From positions 1 to 15,131 of the forward strand of contig SMXL01000015.1 in NCBI GenBank assembly GCA_004356385.1: 15,131 nt of DNA. The letters are read 5' to 3'. A model generated the notes under the pieces. The model was given only the letters and a program-made list of their open reading frames with translations. It did no database searches and was not told the origin of the DNA. A program made the position numbers and the translations under genes. This DNA is from Bacteroidota bacterium. Lineage in GTDB: Bacteria; Bacteroidota; Rhodothermia; Rhodothermales; UBA10348. Shown piece by piece: positions 1 through 6,148 of this stretch (positions within the stretch are counted from its first letter, which is position 1; every line of letters begins with the position of its first letter).

Positions 1-190
1 CATCAGTCATCCTGCCAGCCCACTCGCTTTCAACTGATTGGATTTCGCTCGCCGTCGGGGGCCGGAATAGCTCGGTGAACGAAACGCCTTCGACCACACG
101 GTCATCCCCCATGCTCGAATAGAGCTCACATCCGCTGAGAACGGTCACGACGAAAGTCACGAGGAACGCAATATGTACACGTCGAATCAT
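1..190 (-). CDS. Putative lipoprotein, N-terminal fragment (runs off the left edge)
   Basis: Reading the minus strand from the ATG at 190-188 gives an uninterrupted frame to the window edge (about 63 codons). It begins MIRRVHIAFLVTFVVTVLSG followed by Cys: a short basic n-region, a hydrophobic stretch and a classical lipobox L-S-G-C with the lipidated Cys at residue 21. The mature part starts ELYSSMGDDRVVEGVSF and is polar, as expected for a membrane-anchored periplasmic or outer-membrane lipoprotein. The rest of the gene lies outside the window, so its function cannot be told. The start codon shares the CATG at 188-191 with a possible upstream ATG of the divergent desulfurase gene, which argues that the desulfurase really starts further downstream. 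The signal peptide is clear; the family is unknown. Confidence 0.72.
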   Translation of the reverse strand, partial: MIRRVHIAFLVTFVVTVLSGCELYSSMGDDRVVEGVSFTELFRPPTASEIQSVESEWAGRMTD

Positions 191-299
191 GGAGGAAGCT
201 CGTAATTGTTTGCCTGCCAACGAACTGAGCCCCGCTTCGGTTCAGCCCATTGCGCCTCCGAAACCCCTTTTCTCTAAACTCGTTCTACATGGCCACCGA

Positions 300-1490
300 A
301 TGGCCACCCACAGTTTCATACCGAACACAGTGAGCGACATCATTTACTTCGACTACAACGCCTCGACTCCCGTCAGTCAGGAGGTCCTCGACCGGATGAT
401 TCCCTACTTCCTTGAGGAGTACGGAAATCCTTCGAACAAAAGCCACCGTTACGGTTGGGCGGCAGATGAGGCGGTTACGATTGCTCGCGAGCAATTGGCT
501 GAGCTGATCCAGGCAACACCGGATGATATCATTTTTACCGGTGGCGCCACCGAAGCCGTCAACATGGCCATCAAGGGAATCGCGAAATCGCGAGGTTCGA
601 AAGGAAAACACGTTATCACATGCGCCACCGAACACAGTGCCGTCCTTGAATCCTGTAAGAGCCTGCAGTTCGACGGCTTCGAAATTACCGCCCTTCCGGT
701 TGACGAGAACGGTCTACTTTCGACAGACGCGGTTGCCAGTGCGCTCCGTGAAGACACCGTACTCGTCGCCATCATGTGGGCGAACAACGAGACCGGTGTC
801 ATCCACCCGGTAGCGGATATCGCTGCCGTACTCGAGGATCACCCTGCCCTCTTTCTGACGGATGCCACCCAGGCGGTAGGTAAGATTCCTGTGAACGTCG
901 AAGACGTGGATCTGCTGGCGTGCTCCGCACATAAATTTTATGGACCCAAAGGGGTCGGGGCTCTCTTCATTCGCGAGACCCACCCATCCATCCGTGTTGC
1001 CCCGCTCATCCACGGTGGCTCACAGGAAAGTGGAAAGCGGGCCGGAACAGTCAACGTTCCGGGTATCGTAGGGCTGGGCGCGGCTGCGGAAATAGCCAAA
1101 ACGCGTCTTTTCTCGGATCATGAAAGGCATACAGGCCTCCGTGATCGATTCGAGAACGCACTCATCAAATCCATTCGGGATCTGAAGGTGAACGGCATCG
1201 ATGTCGATCGACTTCCCCAAACCAGTAACATCACGTTCCGAGGCATCGACGTCGGAAAAATGATCGTTGATATCGGACGCCTGGCGGTTTCGACGGGGAG
1301 CGCCTGCGGTACGGGAAAGGCCAAACCGAGTCACGTTCTCGCTGCGCATGGTATAAGCGTCGAGGAAGCAAAAAGAACGATTCGTTTCAGTTTCGGACGG
1401 AATACAACCGAAAATGAAGTCGATGAAGCGATTCGATTACTCGTGGACTATGTGAATGAACACACCGTTCAACCGGTCATGCAGAACTAG
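300..1490 (+). CDS. Cysteine desulfurase, class I (IscS/NifS-like)
   Basis: PLP enzyme that removes sulfur from L-cysteine as a protein persulfide, giving alanine; the sulfur feeds Fe-S clusters, thiolated tRNA or cofactors. Seen with the ATG at 300 as residue 1 (396 aa): FDYNASTPV near the N-terminus, ATEHSAV with the PLP-stacking His112, LTDATQAVG with Asp188 and Gln191, SAHKFYGPKG with the Schiff-base Lys212, RAGTVNVPGIVG, and STGSACGTGK with the catalytic Cys336. The Cys loop has the long class I spacing to PSHVL rather than the short SufS form. The frame is open back to an ATG at 189, but that codon overlaps the divergent lipoprotein start and adds 37 residues of low-complexity, non-family sequence. 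A GTG at 330 would give a start even closer to typical family lengths. No clear ribosome site precedes any of the three. DUF2480 follows directly. IscS, NifS or another subtype cannot be decided without a partner scaffold. Confidence 0.93.
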   Translation: MATHSFIPNTVSDIIYFDYNASTPVSQEVLDRMIPYFLEEYGNPSNKSHRYGWAADEAVTIAREQLAELIQATPDDIIFTGGATEAVNMAIKGIAKSRGSKGKHVITCATEHSAVLESCKSLQFDGFEITALPVDENGLLSTDAVASALREDTVLVAIMWANNETGVIHPVADIAAVLEDHPALFLTDATQAVGKIPVNVEDVDLLACSAHKFYGPKGVGALFIRETHPSIRVAPLIHGGSQESGKRAGTVNVPGIVGLGAAAEIAKTRLFSDHERHTGLRDRFENALIKSIRDLKVNGIDVDRLPQTSNITFRGIDVGKMIVDIGRLAVSTGSACGTGKAKPSHVLAAHGISVEEAKRTIRFSFGRNTTENEVDEAIRLLVDYVNEHTVQPVMQN

Positions 1491-1499
1491 GTGAACCAC

Positions 1500-2003
1500 A
1501 TGGAACCGATTGTGAATCGCGTGGCTGAGAGCGACCTGAAGGTCTTCAATCTTGAAGAATTGTGGGACGGAAATGAGGTCGTTGAACTGGACGTCGCTCC
1601 GTGGCTTTATGAGGGGATGATTGTCCGTGAAAAAGATTTCAGAGAATCTGTTAAAAACCATCCGTGGTCGGATTATACCGGCCAGCACGTCGCCGTTTTC
1701 TGTTCTGCGGATGCCATTGTTCCGACCTGGGCGTTCATGCTTGTCGCATCCAGACTTGAGTCGGTTGCCGCCTCCGTCGCCCTGGGCCAAAAGGCCGACC
1801 TGGTCAGGAATTATTTCTCTGTTCGAATCGCGGCAATGGATTTGAGCGAATATGAGGATGGTCTCGTGGTTATCAAAGGATGTGGGTCGGGGATCGTCCC
1901 GGTCGAAGCCTATGTTGACGCCATGCAACGGATGCAGGGTGTCGCGAAGAAGATCATGTACGGCGAGCCCTGTTCATCCGTCCCGCTCTGGAGACGCAAG
2001 TAA
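1500..2003 (+). CDS. DUF2480 family protein
   Basis: A 167-aa cytoplasmic protein with no signal peptide or membrane segment, recognised as DUF2480, a family of unknown function known from Bacteroidota. Hallmarks are LYEGMIVREKDFRE (36-49), the block HVAVFCSADAIVPTWAFMLV (63-82), VVIKGCGSGIVPVEAYVDAM (123-142) and the C-terminal KIMYGEPCSSVPLW. Three cysteines (Cys68, Cys128, Cys158) lie inside these blocks and could bind metal or carry sulfur; that is inference. A GTG at 1491 would add three residues, but the ATG at 1500 is preferred because an AGGTGA ribosome site (1489-1494) lies five bases before it and overlaps the desulfurase TAG, pointing to translational coupling. I recall this family near SUF Fe-S genes in some Bacteroidota, which fits the neighbour here but was not checked. 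Confidence 0.85.
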   Translation: MEPIVNRVAESDLKVFNLEELWDGNEVVELDVAPWLYEGMIVREKDFRESVKNHPWSDYTGQHVAVFCSADAIVPTWAFMLVASRLESVAASVALGQKADLVRNYFSVRIAAMDLSEYEDGLVVIKGCGSGIVPVEAYVDAMQRMQGVAKKIMYGEPCSSVPLWRRK

Positions 2004-2053
2004 CCGGCCCAACAGGTCAGCATGCGCCTGGAGGCGATTCTGGATCTACCAAA

Positions 2054-2818
2054 ATGAACATCAATCTTTCGAATACGAATATTCTTGTCACAGGGGGAAG
2101 CCGCGGGATCGGCCGGGCGATAAGCCTTGCATTCGGCAGCGCCGGAGCCCGGGTCGCGGTCCACTACCGAATAGAAGAGTCGGAAGCTCAAAAAGTAGCT
2201 GGCCAAGCAGGGAACGGATCGTCGACTTTCAAAGCCGATCTGAGCGAACTATCGGCATGCGAGAGCCTCTTTTCGTCCGTTGTAGATGCTTTTGGATCGG
2301 TTGACGTGCTGATAAACAACGCCGGGATTTCGTTAAACAGCCCGCTCGATATGGATACGGATGCTTGGGCTCGCGATTGGGACCAGACCATGCACGTCAA
2401 TCTTCGCGCGCCGGGTCTGCTGTCGCGTGCCGCTATAAATCATTTTCAGAAAAAGGATCCCATGGGTGGTCGCATCATCCACATAGCGTCCAGAGCCGCT
2501 TTTCGGGGCGACACGGAGGATTGCCTCGCCTATGCGGCTTCAAAAGGTGGTGTCGTATCGATGAGTCGTTCCATTGCGCGGGCCTTCGGCAAGCAACATA
2601 TTACGTCGTTCGTGATTGCTCCTGGCTTCGTTCGCACGGATATGGCACAGGACTTCATTGACTCGTATGGTGAGGAATTTGTCTCAGGCGACCTCGCGTT
2701 GGATCGACTGACGGAACCCGACGACATCGCGCCCATGGTCGTTCTTCTGGCGAGCGGCCTCGCCGATCACGCAACCGGCACCTCGATTGACATCAACGCT
2801 GGAAGCTACGTCCGCTAA
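2054..2818 (+). CDS. SDR family oxidoreductase (FabG-like)
   Basis: Classical short-chain dehydrogenase/reductase of 254 aa, an NAD(P)-dependent oxidoreductase acting on a hydroxyl/keto group. Visible motifs are the Rossmann glycine signature TGGSRGIG (13-20), the NNAG structural motif (88-91), the active-site tetrad Asn116, Ser146 (IIHIAS), Tyr160 and Lys164 (YAASK), and the C-terminal TGTSIDINAG typical of FabG-like enzymes. An Arg in the glycine motif and HYR (38-40) after the second strand suggest NADP(H) preference. The catalytic set is complete, so it should be active. The substrate cannot be read from sequence: it may be a 3-oxoacyl-ACP reductase, but there are no fatty-acid genes nearby and SDRs are often misnamed fabG. 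It follows DUF2480 by 50 bp on the same strand, probably in one transcript, and ends 8 bp before the convergent recG stop. Confidence 0.9.
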   Translation: MNINLSNTNILVTGGSRGIGRAISLAFGSAGARVAVHYRIEESEAQKVAGQAGNGSSTFKADLSELSACESLFSSVVDAFGSVDVLINNAGISLNSPLDMDTDAWARDWDQTMHVNLRAPGLLSRAAINHFQKKDPMGGRIIHIASRAAFRGDTEDCLAYAASKGGVVSMSRSIARAFGKQHITSFVIAPGFVRTDMAQDFIDSYGEEFVSGDLALDRLTEPDDIAPMVVLLASGLADHATGTSIDINAGSYVR

Positions 2819-2826
2819 AAGTGCGT

Positions 2827-4962
2827 TTAGCCAACGCGGGAGAGATTCGCGACTTCGCGGCCGTAAAAAGCGCGAAAATATTCTCCGAGGGATTCGTTTT
2901 CTGGACCGATCAGATCCGGATCTCCTTCTGCCAGTCTAAAGGCTGCTTCCCTCGCCTGAATCAATATTTCGGTGTCGGCCACGATGTCGGCGATCTTGAG
3001 ATCCGGCAGACCGCTTTGCCTGGTTCCAAAAAAGTCACCAGCACCCCGGAGCTTCAGATCCACTTCACTTATTTCAAATCCGTCGTTCGTCTCAACCATG
3101 GTCCGGAGACGCTCGTCGGCCTCCGCGGACCTTTTGAAGTGGGCGATCAGGATGCAGGTGCTCTTGTGCTCGCCTCGTCCGACCCGTCCGCGAAGCTGGT
3201 GGAGCTGACTCAACCCGAATCGTTCGGCGTGTTCAATCATCATGACGGTCGCATTTGGAACGTCGACACCCACTTCAATCACGGTCGTTGAAACCAGGAT
3301 ATGCGTATCTCCGCCCACGAATCGCATCATGACCGAATCCTTCTGCTCCGAAGACATCCGGCCGTGAATCAGGTCCACTTTCATCTCTGGAAATTCTTCA
3401 ACAAGCCCCTCATAACCGCTTTCTGCATCCTTCAGGTCCAGTTTTTCGCTTTCCTCAACCAGCGGATACACGACATATGCCTGACGGCCGCGACCACACT
3501 CGCTGCGCAGAACCTTGAGAGCCTCATCCCGGTCCCGGTCCCAAATAAGTTGAGTCTTGATCGGCGGTCTTCCGGGCGGCTGGTCCCTCATGATACTCAC
3601 ATCAAGGTCGCCGTAGACCGTAAGCGCTAGAGAGCGAGGAATGGGTGTCGCCGTCATCAGCAGCGTGTGTGGACGATCCCCTTTTTCAAACAAAGTCGCC
3701 CGCTGCATGACACCGAAGCGATGCTGCTCGTCGACAATGCACATCCCCAAGCCCTTGAACAAGACATCTTTCTGGATCACAGCATGGGTCCCGACAACGA
3801 TGGGCAACGTACCCGACGCAAGTCCTTCCAGAATGAGCGAGCGCTCCGACTTTTTCATTCCCCCAAGCAGCAATCGAACGGGGATGCCAAGTGGATCGAA
3901 ATACGTAAGCAGATTTCTGTAATGCTGCTCGGCCAGAATTTCAGTGGGTGCCATGAAAACAGCCTGAAGGTTGTTGTCCACCGCGTGGAGCATGGCCGCT
4001 ACCGCGACGACCGTCTTCCCGCTTCCCACATCGCCCTGCAGCAGACGATTCATGCGCGTTCCCGAAGCGGTGTCCGTGGTGATATCAGCAATGGCTTCGA
4101 TTTGCGATCCGGTCAGCTCAAACGGTAGAACATCTTCAATAAACCGGATGGCCAGTCCATCTTTTGTTTTGAGGACGACCCCTTCTTCGACGGTCTGATC
4201 TCGTTTCATTCGCGCGAGCATAAGTTGAATGAAAAAGAGCTCCTCGAATTTCAGTCTGGCGATGGCGTGCAAGAGTTCGGATTCGTTCTTGGGAAAATGA
4301 ACCGCCCGTAGAGCCACGCGGCCGTCCATGAGGTTGTATTTCCTCTGTATGCTCTCGGGAAGCACTTCCTGGAGGCACTCGCCGTGTTCTTTGATCAAAT
4401 GAAACAGCGTTCTTCGGAAGGACCGGCTAGTGAGTCCCACACCGGAAAGCGACGCACCTCCGGGATAAAGGGCAATAATTCGACCGGTGGCCAGAGCCGG
4501 AGCCTCCTCGTCCAGCACATCGAAATCCGGATGGGGAAGCGATAACCCTCCACTGTATTTCTGTGGACGCCCGTGAAAGGCGACGAGTTGATCCGTCTCG
4601 AAGACCTTTGACACCCACGCTACGCCTTTGAACCACACACACGTGATGCGGCGACCCGGCTCGTCCTCTATCACCAGTTCGAATCGCCGTCCTCGTCGGC
4701 CTGGAATGACTTTGGACGTCAGTATCGTACCGATGATCGTCACGGGTCCCGAGTCGGCGTGGATGTCCTTGATAGCACTGACGGAGGTTCGATCCAGATA
4801 CTTCCTGGGAAAATAATTCAGGAGATCCCTGACGGTTTTTACACCCGCTTCCGAAAGCACCTCGGCGCGACGCGGCCCAATCCCTTTCACAAACTGAACG
4901 GAGCCTGACAGGAAGTCCAGGTGGGAGACGTCTGGTTTTTTCACAGGTCTAGGAATGGGCAT
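2827..4962 (-). CDS. recG: ATP-dependent DNA helicase RecG
   Basis: Superfamily 2 helicase that remodels stalled forks and branched DNA (fork reversal, Holliday and R-loop processing). The 711 residues match the usual length. In order: an N-terminal helix-hairpin-helix-like segment FVKGIGPRRAEVL (24-36); the OB-fold wedge domain (about 70-150) that splits the fork; Walker A GDVGSGKT (310-317); APTEILAEQH (338-347); DEQH box (411-414); TATPIPRSLA (437-446); HGRMSSEQK (533-541); STTVIEVGVDVPNA (558-571); motif VI QLRGRVGRG (589-597); and the C-terminal TRG translocation region with DLKLRGAGDFFGTRQSG (635-651). All key residues are intact. It lies 31 bp downstream of a lipoprotein gene on the same strand and is likely co-transcribed with it. 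It converges on the SDR gene with only 8 bp between stops and no visible terminator. No clear ribosome site is seen. Confidence 0.97.
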   Translation of the reverse strand: MPIPRPVKKPDVSHLDFLSGSVQFVKGIGPRRAEVLSEAGVKTVRDLLNYFPRKYLDRTSVSAIKDIHADSGPVTIIGTILTSKVIPGRRGRRFELVIEDEPGRRITCVWFKGVAWVSKVFETDQLVAFHGRPQKYSGGLSLPHPDFDVLDEEAPALATGRIIALYPGGASLSGVGLTSRSFRRTLFHLIKEHGECLQEVLPESIQRKYNLMDGRVALRAVHFPKNESELLHAIARLKFEELFFIQLMLARMKRDQTVEEGVVLKTKDGLAIRFIEDVLPFELTGSQIEAIADITTDTASGTRMNRLLQGDVGSGKTVVAVAAMLHAVDNNLQAVFMAPTEILAEQHYRNLLTYFDPLGIPVRLLLGGMKKSERSLILEGLASGTLPIVVGTHAVIQKDVLFKGLGMCIVDEQHRFGVMQRATLFEKGDRPHTLLMTATPIPRSLALTVYGDLDVSIMRDQPPGRPPIKTQLIWDRDRDEALKVLRSECGRGRQAYVVYPLVEESEKLDLKDAESGYEGLVEEFPEMKVDLIHGRMSSEQKDSVMMRFVGGDTHILVSTTVIEVGVDVPNATVMMIEHAERFGLSQLHQLRGRVGRGEHKSTCILIAHFKRSAEADERLRTMVETNDGFEISEVDLKLRGAGDFFGTRQSGLPDLKIADIVADTEILIQAREAAFRLAEGDPDLIGPENESLGEYFRAFYGREVANLSRVG

Positions 4963-4993
4963 CAGAATCGGATTTATTAACCAAGTCTAGCGA

Positions 4994-6031
4994 TCACCGT
5001 TGCCGCCACCGATACCGTTCGATCCGCGGTTCTGGCTCAATAACAGACACGGCCAGCTCATACTCGGTCTCGCTGATCCGTCTTACGGCGATGTCAGAAG
5101 GATAATAATCCTGATTAAATTCTGGTGACGGCTGAGTCAATATATTTTTCAGATGCCCGTCATGACCGTAGACGTCCACTCGAAGCCATCCGGGGCGCAT
5201 GTTCAGTAGAAAGAGTAACTCACCGACTGCCACCGCGGACGCCGAAAGCATGGGCGGCTGGTCCAGATCACCGAGCGCGAAAAGTCGGGTTCTGGCCAAC
5301 ATCGGGGAGTCAAATCCTACGAGCGGCATGACTTGAACCGAGTCGTGCACGGTCGGTAGATGAATCATGGGTCTAAATCCCGAAAGGCTGAGTAGCGAAT
5401 CTCCCCACATTCGTAGCATTCCAGCGTACTGCCAATAAGGTCCGTCTAACACCCATCTGCCTGACACTTTTCCGTTCGCGGCAATCTCGGCGATATATCC
5501 CTCAAACCCGTCGGCGATCACCTTCACGTAGATGTGAGCATCATCCGCTGCTGCGTATCGGAATACACCTCTCGGCGGTGCATCATCGGGAACCGGGATA
5601 CGGACAACCGCTTCGCCAGACACAACCATTACGATTTCACTCGTCCCAGCACTGAAGACCATCACCGTATCGCCACGAAAACCCGCGATATACGGATACT
5701 GGAAACCACTTGCGTCAATCTGTTCCTCAACCGATCCATCTACACCTAACGCAATCAACGTGTGTAATTCGGTGTCCGAGACCCACATCCTGTTCCTCGT
5801 GTCGTAACTGATTGTCCGCGGATACTCCATTTTTAGTTCGTCGCTCACCTCAATCCAGTCGAGAACAGACAACGTGTCCACTGGGATCGAAACCGCGAAG
5901 GCCTTGGACAACGAATCCTGAGGAAACAAGTCTCGCGATTCGGATCGCTTGCACGAAGACGGTAGACAGCCCGATAGAAAAGCGGCCAGCAACAAAAGAT
6001 GTGACCAGCGTATGGGCGCCATTCGTGACAT
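4994..6031 (-). CDS. Putative lipoprotein, 6-bladed beta-propeller-like
   Basis: A 345-aa protein with a lipoprotein signal: WSHLLLLAAFLSGC gives lipobox L-S-G-C with Cys22 as the lipidation site, so it should be anchored in the outer or inner membrane facing the periplasm. The mature part is rich in short beta-strand repeats of the NHL/6-bladed propeller kind, for example PRTISYDTRNRMWVSDTELH (71-90), IAGFRGDTVMVFSAGTSEI (115-133) and YPSDIAVRRISETEYELAV (310-328), resembling propeller lipoproteins common in Bacteroidota. No catalytic residues are evident; the role is probably binding, but this is unknown. The ATG at 6031 is supported by a GGAAAATA ribosome site directly upstream; a second in-frame ATG lies three codons in. 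A 5-bp inverted repeat covers that ribosome site. The gene leads recG and is divergent from priA. The signal peptide is sure; the fold is moderately sure. Confidence 0.75.
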   Translation of the reverse strand: MSRMAPIRWSHLLLLAAFLSGCLPSSCKRSESRDLFPQDSLSKAFAVSIPVDTLSVLDWIEVSDELKMEYPRTISYDTRNRMWVSDTELHTLIALGVDGSVEEQIDASGFQYPYIAGFRGDTVMVFSAGTSEIVMVVSGEAVVRIPVPDDAPPRGVFRYAAADDAHIYVKVIADGFEGYIAEIAANGKVSGRWVLDGPYWQYAGMLRMWGDSLLSLSGFRPMIHLPTVHDSVQVMPLVGFDSPMLARTRLFALGDLDQPPMLSASAVAVGELLFLLNMRPGWLRVDVYGHDGHLKNILTQPSPEFNQDYYPSDIAVRRISETEYELAVSVIEPEPRIERYRWRQR

Positions 6032-6148
6032 TATTTTCCATTGGTGGAATGAATCGTCCTCTCAACCCGGCGTCGTCGGAACGGTTTCAGTGGGACTGCG
6101 TCGGAGATTCTCGCCCTCTCTTTGCACCCCTTGTATGCCTGGATTTTG
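6032..6148. other. Divergent intergenic region between the propeller lipoprotein and priA
   Basis: This 117-bp non-coding stretch must carry promoters for both the lipoprotein-recG unit and priA. Apart from the inverted repeat next to the lipoprotein start I see no convincing -35/-10 pair, no Bacteroidota-type TAnnTTTG box and no strong ribosome site before priA. Confidence 0.5.
6036..6049 (-). promoter_or_regulatory. Hairpin over the ribosome site of the propeller lipoprotein
   Basis: The perfect inverted repeat TTCCA-TTGG-TGGAA sits 5 bp before the lipoprotein start codon (6031). On the minus-strand RNA it reads UUCCA-CCAA-UGGAA, and its 3' arm contains the GGAA of the putative Shine-Dalgarno sequence. 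A stem of five pairs with a four-base loop is weak, but it is in the right place to modulate translation. It could also be a DNA operator for the divergent promoters. The repeat is seen; the role is inference. Confidence 0.3.

Noticed and set aside
1437..1928. 163-codon minus-strand frame antisense to the DUF2480 gene
   Set aside because: The plus strand encodes a recognisable conserved family here; the antisense product looks like nothing.
2821..3291. 156-codon open frame on the plus strand antisense to the recG 3' end
   Set aside because: It is a shadow of the strongly conserved recG reading frame; the translation shows no domain and no ribosome site.
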